This document shows, piece by piece, positions 1 to 10,429 of a stretch of 64,000 nucleotides of DNA. The DNA lies in contig CM033121.1 of the NCBI GenBank assembly GCA_019321725.1, forward strand, positions 7,316,001-7,380,000, read 5' to 3'. The notes beneath the pieces were generated by a model. The model did no database searches and was not told the origin of the DNA. It saw nothing but the letters and a program-made list of their open reading frames with translations. Both the position numbers and the translations under genes were made by a program. The first letter of the stretch is position 1, and every line of letters starts with the position of its first letter. The DNA comes from Paulownia fortunei. Its lineage: Eukaryota > Streptophyta > Magnoliopsida > Lamiales > Paulowniaceae.

Positions 1-1215
1 TGTTCCATCTTTGGTGGAGAAAAGTACTTTATCACCTTTATTGATTATTTTTCATGTTATGGTTATATCTATTTGTTGTATGATAAATTTCAATCCATAG
101 ACGTCTTAGAGGTGTTTATTAATAAGATTGAGAGATAATTAGACAAAAAGGTAAAAATTATCAAATCCGACAGAGGTGGTGAGTATTATGAAAAATATAA
201 TGAAACTGGACAACGTTCAGGTCCATTTGCTAAGTTTCTTGAAAAATGTACCATTTTTGCTCAATACACAATGGCAGGTATGCCGCAACAAAATGTTATT
301 GCAGAACGACGTAACCGTACTTTAATAAATATGGTTAGGAGTATGTTAAGTAATTCTTCTTTACCTTTATCGTTGTGGATGCATGCTTTGAAAATCGCCA
401 TGTATATATTAAACAGGGTTCCTAGTAAGACAGTTTCAAAGACATCTTTTGAATTGTGAATATGAAGAAACCCAGTTTAAGATATCTGTATGCTTGGGGT
501 TGCCCGACGGAAGTAAGAATTTATAATCCACATGAAAAGAAATTGGAATCAAGAATAACTAGTGGTTTTTTTTATTGGTTATCCAGAAAAATCCAAATGG
601 TATATATTTTATTGTCCTAGCCATAACACAAGAATTGCTGAAACTGAAAATGCTAGGTTTATTAAAAATGGTGGAATTAGTGGAAGTATGGAACCACGAA
701 AAGTGAAAATTCAAGAAGTTAGGGTGGAGATTCCTTTACCTAAACTTCTTCTCATGTTATTGTTCCTATAGTTATTGAACCGTTTAACAACTTACAAGAA
801 CAAAAAATAAATGATCAAACTTCCAATAATGAAACTATTGCCAATGAACCTACAGCGGATAAACCATATCAAATAGCATTAAGAAGGTCTAAAAGGCAAA
901 GAAGACCTGCTATTTTTGATGATTATGTGGTTTATCTACAAATAGTCAGAATTTGACGTAGGAATTGATGATGTTCCAGTTTCTTTTTCACAAGCCATAG
1001 AAAGTCCTAATTCTACTAAATGGTTAGATGCCATGAAAGAAGAGTTGAAATCAATGGCTCACAATGAAGTCTGGTATCTTATAGAATTGCCAGAAAGCTG
1101 TAAAAGAGTTGGGTATAAGTAGGTCTTTAAGACCAAACGCGACTCTAATAGCAATATCGAACGACATAAATCTAGACTTGTTGCCAAATATTTTACTTAG
1201 AAAGATGGCACTGTC
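1..1215 (+). pseudogene. Ty1/copia polyprotein fragment: integrase to start of reverse transcriptase
   Basis: The fragment is cut by the window edge. Its first ~250 bases read as an integrase core (GGEKYFITFIDYFS, then KSDRGGEYY). An open stretch at 271-459 holds the typical copia block PQQNVIAERRNRTL followed by LNRVPSKTVSKT. At about 480-700 it continues as the C-terminal integrase region (WGCPTEVR, FIGYPEKSK). At 1021-1190 the reverse transcriptase begins (WLDAMKEELKSM, HKSRLVAK) and stops before the catalytic YVDD. In-frame stops and frameshifts separate the blocks, so it is dead. It would have supplied strand transfer and cDNA synthesis for a copia element. Homology ends near 1200-1215, where an unrelated gypsy LTR starts. 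The copia assignment is firm from domain order (integrase before reverse transcriptase); the lineage is not determined. Confidence 0.88.
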
Positions 1216-2191
1216 TGAATTGTTTGGCATCACGGTGCCAGTTGACAAATAGTTTGGGGTCGCAACCCCAATTTGCAAAAAATTTAAAATGCGATTTTTA
1301 ATTGAAATTTTGGGACTTCGTTTTGGAGGATTATAAAAGACAACTTCCAAGATGAAATTGGGGACTTTTTTTGGCCAAAAAACACATAGAAAAATAAGAA
1401 GAAAAATGGAGGAAGCGCTTCAAGATTCAAGATTTGGGATTTCTTCATCAAGTTTTTAGAGTTATCTTTTCTTTTCCTTTTTACTTACCTTTTTTCTTAT
1501 TCAAATTTGTCCATAAATTTGATAGACATGATTAGGGGCTAAATTTTCTAATCTATGGTTTTGATGCAACCAAATTACGATGGCTTGAATTTCTTTTGCA
1601 ATTCAATTGAATGTATATTTCATCTAGTTGAGTTTTTTACATAGTTTTTAATGTTTTCAATCACTTGGCCCTAATTGAATGATTTGCTAATTATATTGAT
1701 TTAAGTAAAAAATCATAAATTACATGTAAGATAGGGATATACTTACATGATTTGTTAATTTTAATTGAGATCCATAAAACCCAAATTTCTTGATTGTTTA
1801 ATTCACATAGGAATATAGTATGTTAGCAATTGGTAAATTTTTTTTAGATATTGGGAGAGGTTATTGAATAATTGATGGGTTCTCGACTATCGACTAGAAA
1901 AATAAATTGAGATTGATGTGATTGAGTGTTCAAATCAGAATAATTACAGTGAAATTATAACCCTAAGTCTTTAAGTTATTGAAGTTCAGCTTTATTTGAT
2001 TTTGTGCATTACTCTAGTACTAATTTAAGTTTATTTGTATTAATCGACACTCACTTTCATTTATTCAAATAAAATTATAATTAACCCAATTTTGGTATTT
2101 AGTAATTCACAGTTCTCGTGGGAACGATATCCTATTTATCCACTTTATTACTTGTCTATGATAATATGCACTTGCGTTCACAAATTTCACA
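1216..2191 (+). repeat. Athila-like 5' LTR (left part)
   Basis: The stretch from about 1620 to 2191 aligns by eye, with many substitutions, to 45255-45872 in the larger Athila-like element. Shared blocks include GTTGAGTTTTTTACATRGTT and AAATAAATTGAGATTGATG. A TATAAAAG box near 1334 may be the LTR promoter. The LTR ends in TTTCACA just before the primer binding site. The U3-like part before ~1470 shows no clear match to the other LTRs. Confidence 0.7.
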
Positions 2192-2199
2192 ATAAGTTT

Positions 2200-2217
2200 T
2201 GGCGTTGTTGTCGGGGA
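2200..2217 (+). promoter_or_regulatory. Primer binding site, tRNA-Asp type
   Basis: The sequence TGGCGTTGTTGTCGGGGA differs from the complement of the plant tRNA-Asp 3' end (TGGCGCCGTTGCCGGGGA) at three positions, all C to T. It lies a few bases after the LTR end, where minus-strand cDNA synthesis would start. The C-to-T changes fit decay of methylated cytosines. Confidence 0.8.
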
Positions 2218-2435
2218 CTGTTTGTCTTTTTTATCAATACCAAGTAGCTTTGATTTTAATTTGAATTTTTCTTGTATTTTGAATCATTTGAATTTTTCTT
2301 GGATTTAAGTGTGTCCTTGTTTTGTCATCTCATGTATTTTCTTGGGTATGTGAGACAAGAAGAAAGTGGTAGACGAGATGACATATGATTCATATTATTA
2401 GCCAACCAACTATGACATGAAAAATCAGGCTTCAA

Positions 2436-2816
2436 CTCAAGTCTTTTGAATTAATCGAGTAGATGTCATTAATGCATTGACTACCCAAGCGAAAGTCCTT
2501 TCTAAATAGTTGAAAATTTTTACAACAAATACTATTCATATACCATTTAAGGTACGTGAGTCATATGACAGTTTTTATACAAGAACATAATACCAAAAGA
2601 GAAATCAATTTGCACCATCATATGTCAAGTAGCCTGAATATGAGTGGAATTACAATCAACTGCAAAATTATCTTTTCTCCAACCAGAATGTGATATGGCA
2701 TGAATCTAGTTACCCATCATTAGAGAAGAAGTTAAGCATTAAAGAAGCATTAGCTCAATTGGAAAGTACTATCAACCAATTCATGTTGCCAACTAAACCA
2801 AGCAATAACTCATTTG
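2436..2816 (+). pseudogene. Athila-like gag C-terminal remnant
   Basis: One frame with several stops reads as the tail of an Athila-type gag: NRVDVINALTTQAKVLSK, then an Asn/Tyr/Gln-rich linker, then LSIKEALAQLESTINQFM. The larger element at 46740-47140 has the equivalents (VDALSALTTKV, VSLEDALAQFMAKTEA), which fixes family and strand. The N-terminal gag domain and all of pol are absent. It ends abruptly at ~2816, where the second LTR fragment begins. Confidence 0.7.
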
Positions 2817-3143
2817 GGAAAGGCTATTGAATAATTGAGAAATTTTCGATTATCAACTAGAAAAATAAATTGAGATTGATGCGATTGAATGTTCAAATCA
2901 GACTAATTACGGTAAATCATAACCCTAGGTTTTTAAACCATTGAAGTTCATATTTATTTGATTTTTGCGCATTAGTCTAAGTTTATTTGCATTAATCGCT
3001 ACCCATTTTTGTTTGTTCAAATAAAATTAGAGTTAATTAAATTTTGATATTTAATAATTCACAGTTCACGTGGGAACGATATCCTACTTATTCACTTTAT
3101 TACTTGTATATGATAACGTGCAATTGAGTCCACAAATTTCACA
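2817..3143 (+). repeat. Athila-like 3' LTR, 5'-truncated
   Basis: This is a direct repeat of 1852-2191, base for base over long stretches (for example TCACAGTTC.CGTGGGAACG and AACGATATCCTA). Only the last third of the LTR is present. It ends TTTCACA like the upstream copy. Confidence 0.8.
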
Positions 3144-3146
3144 ATA

Positions 3147-3935
3147 CTATTCTTTTCAATTTTTCTTCTTGTTACTTTTAAAGAGAAAGAAATAGAGAAA
3201 TCTGGCAGAAGGGAAATAAGAAAGAAAATAAAATAGAAGAAAAAAAGGAGAGAAAAAGAAAAGAGAAAGAAAAAGGAAGATGAAAATTGATTTTAATGAT
3301 TTATATTTTTTTAATCTTCAATTAAGAAAAAGACAAGAAGAAGAAAATGAATTTCAATTATTTTGTTTTTAATGTTAGATTATTTATTTACATATTATAA
3401 GTACTTAGTTATTTATCTTTTTAATTTTTGTTTATTGATTTATTTATCTACAACTAAGTTATGTAATTATTTGAGTGATTTAAAACTCAAAGTATGGGAA
3501 CAAGAAAATAAATTTTAGTTATTTTTTTATGTTTTAACTTAATTAATATTTACCTTGTGAGTATTAAGTTATGTAACTATTCAAGTGAGATAAATTTAAA
3601 GAGATGTCCCCTCCAAAATGGTCTACTTGATATGCCACATGTGCAAAATAGGTTAGTTTTTCTCTAAAATGTTCCTCGGGCCTGTGATACAAGCAAAATA
3701 ATCAATTTTTTTCACCAAAATAAAAAAAAAAATTCAAATTTTATAGTCATGTATTTATTTTTTCGATGTATATTAGACTAAAATTATCAGATACTGAAAG
3801 ATGACATATACAAATTGACGCACCTATATCTTAATGGACAAAGGGCAAAATCAAATTAATATACAATACCAAAAATATAATTTTGCCCATATTCTATATA
3901 AAGTGTGTTTTTCTTTTCTTATTTTTCCTTGTGTA
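3147..3935. other. AT-rich non-coding stretch
   Basis: A purine-rich run (about 3180-3290, GAAAGA-type) is followed by AT-rich sequence. No coding frame, RNA gene or recognisable transposon end is visible. Confidence 0.5.
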
Positions 3936-3939
3936 AGTA

Positions 3940-4510
3940 AGTATGAATCATTACCACAATGCTTAAAGTTGCTACAGAGATATGTAGAGACACTCGTAGA
4001 AAAAGAAACACAATTCCATCCAAACAACAAAATTTTGCATTCAACATCGAATATGAAGAGTAAGAGCAAAATAATTATAGAGAATAAATTGCACCACTCT
4101 TTTAAACTCCAGAAAATAACTCTCTATATCGTAAATTTGAAAGGCCTCCTATGTGTGGCCCTTTACGGTTGTACTAAAGTGCCACGTGGTCCTGTAAAAT
4201 ATCCGATTCCAATTTGAGCATATTTAATTGTTAAAACAGCACAAAGGAATGGTGTTGATTCCAGGTGCAATCTTGGACAACATTTTATAAAATGAAAAGA
4301 TTAAGGATTAACAATTATAAGGTCCGAGAACTTTGCAGTATGAGTCAACAAAACTTGCTCAGGGCTTGCAACAATTGCCTGTGGTATGCATCATTATTAA
4401 TTACCCGACCGAGCCTCTTTGGATATACAAAAAAAAGTACATGAAACTGTACATTGTTTCAATAATGCATCCAAACAAGTTAATGGTGATCAGAAAAATG
4501 GCATTCACAA
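3940..4510 (+). repeat. Dispersed repeat related to the arms of the large palindrome
   Basis: Blocks here match 56005-56345 in the left arm of the palindrome in the same order: TTACCACAA..CTTAAAG.TGCT, then TTTGCAGTATGA, then an ACATAAAA/CTGTACATT region ending in AATGCATCCAAACAAGTTAAT. A ~200-base stretch around 4090-4310 has no counterpart there. The open frames in this stretch (3834-4217 and 4333-4530) resemble no protein I know and are probably chance. The segment TATGAGTCAACAAAACTTGC is preceded by TTTTGCAG and followed by GTATGC, which looks like an exon with splice borders, but I cannot name a gene. Confidence 0.5.
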
Positions 4511-4615
4511 TTTTGCTTATATATACTTGACCCAGCTGAGTTGGCGCCTAGACGGAGGAGTGAGGAAGTTGATGTGGATTTAAGTAGCCCCACGGCCATC
4601 CTACGCCTACCACCA

Positions 4616-4660
4616 CGTCGCCCCCCCCCCCCCCCCCTCCCCACCCAAACCCTATCAATT
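4616..4660 (+). repeat. Poly-C tract
   Basis: Seventeen consecutive C at 4621-4637, then T and further C-rich sequence. It is a strong strand-asymmetric low-complexity tract in otherwise AT-rich DNA. No gene was recognised around it. Confidence 0.9.
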
Positions 4661-6150
4661 TAAATCTCCCCCCAACAAATGTGTGAATGAGCAAATAAGA
4701 ATAAAAGCACTCACGGAGAACATCCTACAATCACAGTAGTATTCTAATTGCCAAAAAACTGATCAATAGTTTGGGAAGAAGATTCAAGAAAAGGATGGTA
4801 GTGGTGGTTCTGTGAGTTTGGGAATCTTGAGTTTTGAGGAAGAAGATTGAAAGGAAAAATAAAAATAAAATGTCCATGTCATTAGTCTATTGAATTTATT
4901 TTTTATGTGTCAGTTATGGGTTTTATCCATATAGACTAGCAAAATGTCCACCTTGAATGATTCTTTTGGAATCTCAAAAATCCTCAAATTTTGGCCACGT
5001 GACCATTACTTGAATTTTTTGAGCCAATTTTGCAGTTTTTGGCTAAATTTGAACTCAATGACTTTTAAGTAGTTGCATGATAATTTTACTAAATAAATTT
5101 TTTACAGGATTAATTTACCACTTCTTTTTAATTCCGAGACTAATTTTTTAATTTTGCCAAGTTCCCACCCCCAACAAGAATTTCATCCATAACTATTGGA
5201 TTACAGGAGCCCACTTATAACCCATGTAATTCTAACAAGGTCCTGGAATTGGTCATCCAAAAAATCAACTGTCTTGGTGTATCTTGCTTTTACAAGGGCA
5301 TTTTAGTATTGACAATAACTCAATTTATTTCAGTACTGTAATTAGAAAAAAGATGTTTTCTTCCCCCTTGGTGTTTAAACCTAACGACTATACATAATTC
5401 AAGCATCAAATAGTTAGTTAGCATTAATATTGTAAGACAAGAATAATGAATCATTATTCTCCAACTAGAATATTTCTAGTACAATCGTAATGTCTCACCA
5501 ATAATTAAGTTAATATTTGAGGTCCAACTAATACCATCAATAAATATATCTTATTTTTTAATGGTTTAAGAGAAAGTTTTACTTCATCTGAACACAATCT
5601 TGACCGACTGGATCTATGGTCCACTTTGTAAATAAATAAATGTTCAAAAAGACTTCTAAAATAACTAAGAAATTAAGATTACTGAAAATTATGTGTTCAT
5701 GAAAGTAAAAATTACAAGGGGCATGTATTGAACTTTTCATAGGCACCAAATTTTTGTCCTGGTGACTTGTGGACCCTCGTCAAGTCTCTGCATTACTCCC
5801 TTCCTTGATCTGATACTTAGGAACTAAAGGTGTTCAATGGGTCCAAGTCCCATACACCACAACCACATGATTGTAGATAAAGGCCTTCTCAAACTAGGAG
5901 CTAGGGTTTGAAAATAAACTAGTTCAGGCCCCAACATTGTAGTGGGCATAAGTGAAAACCAACCATGGTGCTGAGATTTCTTGGTTCAGAGCACTTCTCC
6001 AATTATTTTTCACAAACAAGCATAATCTTTTACGTTAAAATAATGATTCACCAATTTATTCTCACTAACATCATACTGATCATATATATTTGGTGATCAT
6101 ACGAAGTATCATTATTGATCAAATTTCAATAGTCATATATAATACGAACC
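4661..6150. other. Non-coding stretch, nothing recognised
   Basis: No open frame of interest, RNA gene or transposon end. The sequence at 4930-5160 (TTTTGGCCACGTGACC and onward) has the feel of decayed repeat DNA but no partner was found in the window. Confidence 0.4.
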
Positions 6151-6154
6151 TCAT

Positions 6155-6610
6155 GTGTTATTCTCATATCTTGGTCGTTTGTGTTACATGAATTTTATAA
6201 AAACATTCACAATAATCCTTAAAGAAATGAAATATGCTAAATATCAACCAAAAATTTGGAGGGTACGATTTTTTTTTTTTTTTAATCAATGCTTGATGAA
6301 GTGTGGAAACCTCCAAGGCTTGCCACCAACGATTTTGATAATTAACAAAGTCCGATTGATTGAGAGAACAAATATAGTGGTTCACAACATTGCAGTAAAT
6401 ACATAAAAATAGTGTAATAAAGCCATTGCCTGCATAATTAATCCCAGCAACCAATTAAGTTTGGCTTGCAAATTCGTATCAGAAAAAAATGAACAAGGGG
6501 CATGAGAATTGATGGCCATACCCCCAATACAAGACTATTAGGTGAGCAAAGAAAGTTTTGCGTTCTTTTGGCCGAATTTGTTCACTCCATTATAAATTTC
6601 ATATTGCCAA
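6155..6610 (-). repeat. Partial reverse copy of the 1.5 kb tandem-repeat family
   Basis: The reverse complement follows the first third of the unit at 10751: GAGTGAACAAATT.GGC, TTTGCTCACCTAATA, GGTATGGCCATCAATTCTCA, GCCCCTTGTT, then TTTATGTATTTACTGCAA and CTTTGTTAATTATCAAAATC. It is diverged and interrupted by a T-run. It shows that the unit exists elsewhere as a dispersed repeat, so the tandem array is a local amplification of it. Confidence 0.75.
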
Positions 6611-6789
6611 ATTACCTTATAAGTGAAAGCTACCAAAAGTTAAACTAATGACATTTTCTTATAGTTAATATAATGTCGTCAATATTAGATTTATTTTTGT
6701 TCTCAAATAATTTTTTTACATTCGTATTTTGATCTTGGGTATACGAATTCACTATATGATTGTGTTTATACTTATTTTGAAATTATGCA

Positions 6790-7137
6790 AAAAAATATTT
6801 TATAAGTATTTTTATATTATTTAATTTACAATTAAGACATAGCTTAAAGATAATTTTTTATTAATAATTAGTATATTCATGATTATTAGAATTTTTATTT
6901 AGTACTTATATGATACATTAATACTTATAAATAACTTCTGAATAATTTTTAGATTACATTTAAATATTATAAATACTTATTAACTAAATAATTGTTCGTC
7001 AAATATTATATGAGTAAGTATAATATGTGTACAAGACATTTTACCTTAAAAGCACGGAGTATTACTTGTCGTTTAAAATATATACAGAAAATAAAAGTAT
7101 TTTTTATACGAAGTATAATATGAATTTTAATTAACAG
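6790..7137 (+). repeat. Dispersed AT-rich repeat, copy 1 (partner at 61318-61655)
   Basis: Shared blocks in the same order and strand as 61318-61655 include TTAGTATATTCAT, AATACTTATAAATAA, TAGTAAGTATAATA-type sequence and GGAGTATTACT. No coding potential. It is probably a fragment of a non-autonomous transposon whose ends I could not define. Confidence 0.65.
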
Positions 7138-7419
7138 AGGAAAAAAGAATTAATCTACGAATTATGTACACCTAATTTAAACTAACCACAAATACAAAAA
7201 CAAACACACAAATTGTATTTGGACAAAGAAAAAATTCAAAAAATGACAGGGAGAAATTAATTGCTTAAGTATGAAATAATCACAAAAATAGAGATCTTAC
7301 TTTACTTAAATGTTATTGAATTCTAAGGTTACAAGCTCAGAAATTAACAAAGGGATATCAACTCCACTATCTTGATTGAAAAAACACATCGAGTCATATG
7401 TTGAGCCGCTTTCTCTATG

Positions 7420-7833
7420 TTACCAATTATATTTTTTTGTTAAATTTTTTGGAGGATAATGTTTTGAGCGGTATATACCATCACTCTTTACTTCCCAATA
7501 GCATACATTATTAATACAAAAATGTATAGGCCAAAAACTATCATAAACATTAAAAGCTATGTTTTTTCCATTCCACCAAAGATGGCAGAAGAACAAGGTT
7601 GTAAAATTAACACAAAAATCAAAGTGAAAATTCTGACCAGTAGTAAGTGTATGATTTCCTAGATCGTCATCTCCTGATGCGCAATGCAACAACAATGGTG
7701 GAGAATTAGGAGGAAGTCCGTTGACAACAAAAATCGTTAAATGTCGTGAAAACAAACAAATGCGTTTCTCTGATGCCATTACTTGGAGAAGAAAAGTTAA
7801 AAGGATGCAAAATTGTAACAAATGCTTACCCAT
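7420..7833 (-). CDS. Plant self-incompatibility S1-family (SPH) secreted protein
   Basis: This single-exon frame encodes a 137-residue protein of the plant S1/S-protein-homologue family: small, secreted, disulphide-bonded proteins. The founding member is the poppy stigma determinant; most relatives have no known role. Residues 1-21 form a good signal peptide (MGKHLLQFCILLTFLLQVMAS). The body shows the family signature VVNGLPPNSPPLLLHC, then DDDLGNHTL and GQNFHFDF, then LFFCHLWWNGK and finally CYWEVKSDGIY. Four family cysteines sit near residues 51, 83, 106 and 111, with three possible N-glycosylation sites. I chose the ATG at 7833 because it opens directly on the signal peptide. The frame is open upstream to an ATG at 7926 (168 residues), but that adds a polar stretch before the signal. 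No stop or frameshift is seen, so it may be functional. It sits alone between repeats. Confidence 0.9.
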   Translation of the reverse strand: MGKHLLQFCILLTFLLQVMASEKRICLFSRHLTIFVVNGLPPNSPPLLLHCASGDDDLGNHTLTTGQNFHFDFCVNFTTLFFCHLWWNGKNIAFNVYDSFWPIHFCINNVCYWEVKSDGIYRSKHYPPKNLTKKYNW

Positions 7834-8207
7834 AGTATAGTTCATGTTTCTTGTTAACTTTGGACTTTGATATGACATTTTTTGCCTTTCCATTGATTTT
7901 ATAGATGCAGTAGTTTGCTTTGGCATGACTTTGCAAAAATCTGGTTTTGGAAATTAAGCAAATTATGGCAATTTGAAATCACATACATGCAACCAATTTG
8001 TAATCGATTAATAGAAGTAATGTGGTTTTCGAAATTGATAAACTAGCTGTGGCAATTTAGGGGGAATTGCAATTTTAGGCACGTATCTAATAGGGTCTAG
8101 CAATTTTAGTCCTCTAATTTCTGGTTTTTACAAATTTGATCCTTTTAAATTTATAATGTTGTTATACTGGTGTTTGATTTTACCAGTGCTATCACCTGGG
8201 CATAAAA

Positions 8208-8220
8208 TGGTATCAGAGCG
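8208..8220 (+). promoter_or_regulatory. tRNA-Met-type primer binding site, first copy
   Basis: TGGTATCAGAGCG matches the complement of the initiator tRNA-Met 3' end over its first 12 bases, the site used by caulimovirids and many copia elements to prime reverse transcription. It lies about 300 bases before the first small ORF. Confidence 0.75.
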
Positions 8221-8414
8221 TGTAAAAAGCCTCGAGCCTCTCGCGCATGACCCTGACGCGCAGCGCGACTCTTCATAGGGGATGACCACCACCACGATTC
8301 TATAACCGTCTGGTGTGTTGGTTCGCAAGCTGATAGGTATCAATTTTGGCGTCTCCCTGTAATTCTCATCCTTTGGGGCAAAACCAAGGCTCTAACTTGG
8401 GGTTCGGGCAAAAA

Positions 8415-8432
8415 TAGTATCAGAGCGTCAGG
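8415..8432 (+). promoter_or_regulatory. tRNA-Met-type primer binding site, second degenerate copy
   Basis: TAGTATCAGAGCGTCAGG repeats the first site about 207 bases downstream with one early G-to-A change. Both are preceded by a similar GGGCA-A-AAAAT context, so the segment looks duplicated. Confidence 0.6.
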
Positions 8433-8505
8433 ATTATTTTAAAATCATGATTAATTTATTATTATAAGTTTTCTCTAACTGTGGAGGAGACCTTTTCAAG
8501 TTAAT

Positions 8506-8769
8506 ATGGATCCGAACAAGTGTTTGAGATACATTTCTTACAGGAACAGATTTTCTTCTAGTCTTCTAGAATATGAACAACAGGATTATTGGAGCAAGAT
8601 TTTATATGCTCTGATGATATCCAATATTTTGGATTTGATCGGAATATCTATATGGTATATCGGCTGGAAACCCGAGCTGTCATACGAAAAGATAGTTCTG
8701 CTATCGTAGCTCTGGTTTAACAACGGCACGTACTATGAATTTTTCCATGTCAAATCCGGAATGAATTGA
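8506..8769 (+). pseudogene. Caulimovirid ORF1-like small protein remnant
   Basis: A frame opens at ATG 8506 and is broken by TAG at 8707. It then continues in the same frame to TGA at 8767. Intact, it would encode about 87 residues, somewhat shorter than typical badnavirus ORF1 products, whose role in the virus is poorly defined. It is assigned by position (between primer site and the next two ORFs) more than by similarity. The stop is next to the start of the following frame, as in compact viral ORF arrays. Confidence 0.5.
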
Positions 8770-9115
8770 AATCAAGCCTGATTCTTCCAAAATATCACAA
8801 GATCTGAGGGAGATTCAAAAGACAGTCCAAAGTTCATATTATCAACAATCTAAGCGGATTGGAAATCTGGAAACTCATGTCGAAGTAATTCTAAAATCTA
8901 TACTTGAAATCCTTACCGCTATAAAGGATCTAAAGGTTACGATGGAGGAGTTAAAAAGAGTTCGTGTTAGTCCAAGACTGATCGGAGACAGACTACCACC
9001 ATCTTATGGAGAAGTACCTCTTCTTCATCAAAAGGGAAAGGCTCAGGAGATTCCAAAGCCCAAAACTCCAGAAGAAAAGCTATTAGAAATTATTCGGAGT
9101 ACCACTTCGAAATAA
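8765..9115 (+). pseudogene. Caulimovirid ORF2-like, coiled-coil-type protein remnant
   Basis: This frame is open from just after an upstream stop at 8762 to TAA at 9113-9115 (about 116 codons) but has no ATG at its beginning. The heptad-like Leu/Ile spacing (IGNLETHVEVILKSILEIL) and a Lys/Pro-rich C-terminus fit the virion-associated or nucleic-acid-binding ORF2 products of badna-like viruses. Its stop overlaps the start of the next ORF in the form TAATG, a stop-start coupling typical of these viruses. The start codon has probably been lost by mutation near 8761-8770. Confidence 0.6.
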
Positions 9116-10429
9116 TGGAGTTTTCGAGAGCAAATCTGGAAGATTTGAAAGATTTGGCCGAGTCATTGAAAAATCTTGATATCAATGACTTAGTAGATCT
9201 CAAGATACAAACTGGAGATGGATCCACCAATCAGATGATCCCAAGGCTTGCACCACCAGTACCTCCTCAGGATCCCTCAAGAAGCACAGGTTCTAATTTC
9301 CTGATAGATGAAACAATGCGTGAAACGGGAGATTTCAATGTCGGAGGATCTGATCATCATCCATCCTCCACAAGACAAAGGTCGAGACCCAGTTTTAATC
9401 CCTACAATACGCCATGGGGAAAAACTGTACTGGAGCCCATACATCCTTATGGGGTAATGCTTAACGTGGATGTGGTAGACTTTAGAAACCGAGAAAAACT
9501 CATTAATGAATGGGTTTCAGCAATGAAAATTACCTCAGGAACTCTAGATCTCAACAAAGAAGGATTTATCAAACTTCTGGAAATAAGTTTAGAGAGTTCT
9601 GTCAAGACTGCTTGGGAAGTTACAGATCAACCAACAAAGGCAGGTGTTCTTGAAGGAGACAGTCAAGGAGAAATCGCTGAAAAAATGGGAGTACTTTTTA
9701 AAGTACAATTCGTAGGCGATGGATACTTTAACGATAGAGGAGAAGAAAAGAAGAAATTATACAAACAAGCCCTCTATAGTCTCGAGCTGCTTAGTACTTG
9801 TGATATAGATCTATTCATATATTACTTTATTAAGTACAAGTGGGAGTCAGGCATACCGGAAGCAGAAGCAGAACAACTCTTCTATGCCAAAATCCCAAGT
9901 CCATGAAGAGAGATGCTCATTAAAGAGTATCAACCAAGTTCGACAGCACATGAGACCCTTGCAAAGAGGATTTCATTCCTGAAAGGAAAACTTGCAGAAT
10001 GGTGTGCAATTGTTGAGTCCTAGAAGAATTATAAGAAACTGGGTAGAGTAAACAAGAAAACACCATTATGCTGTGAGAACAATGACCTACCCACGATTAT
10101 TGGAAAGGCAAAAGAGGAAAAAACAGATGAAGTATCAATCTTATGCCAAAAATGGAGGTTCAAGTAGGAGATCTTCCTTCAGGAGAAGGTCTTATTGGTC
10201 CAAAGGAAAAGCAGGCTCATACAAATCAGGCCAACGTCAAGGACCAAGGAGGGCGTCTACTCAAGAATCCAGACAAAGCAGTCAGGGTTCTACAAGAAGA
10301 CAACCGACAAGAAGAACTTTCAGGCGAGCACACACACGTACAAATGAAAGTTTTAAAGACTACAATTGTTGGACATGTGGAGCAAAAGGCCATATTTCTA
10401 CTGATTGCCCGCAGAATCGTGGTGTATGA
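9115..10429 (+). pseudogene. Caulimovirid ORF3-like coat-protein and zinc-knuckle remnant
   Basis: The frame opens at ATG 9115, overlapping the previous stop, and runs 263 codons to TGA at 9904. A recognisable capsid-like segment lies around residues 110-200 (9440-9720). After further stops and a frame change, the segment 10073-10429 is basic (Arg/Ser/Gln-rich) and ends in a CX2CX4HX4C zinc knuckle at about 10370-10415 (CWTCGAKGHISTDC). This is the RNA-binding end of a caulimovirid coat protein. No 30K-type movement-protein motif is visible before it, unlike a standard badnavirus ORF3. The frame is broken by at least two stops and a shift, so it is not functional. A gag of another retroelement is possible but less likely, given the upstream ORFs. 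Confidence 0.7.

Larger units (their letters stand above)
1216..3143 (+). mobile_element. Internally deleted Athila-like Ty3/gypsy element
   Basis: Two copies of the same LTR tail (1852-2191 and 2817-3143) flank a tRNA-Asp-type primer binding site and a small gag remnant. The same LTR family recurs at 44289-45872 and 49818-51325, which supports the assignment. There is no protease, reverse transcriptase or integrase. The second LTR lacks its first half and joins gag directly to mid-LTR, so an internal deletion or recombination has removed most of the element. The left boundary with the copia fragment is approximate. Confidence 0.75.

Noticed and set aside
3834..4217. 127-codon plus-strand frame as a possible gene
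   Set aside because: No domain, signal peptide or similarity is recognisable. The related sequence in the palindrome arm does not keep the frame.
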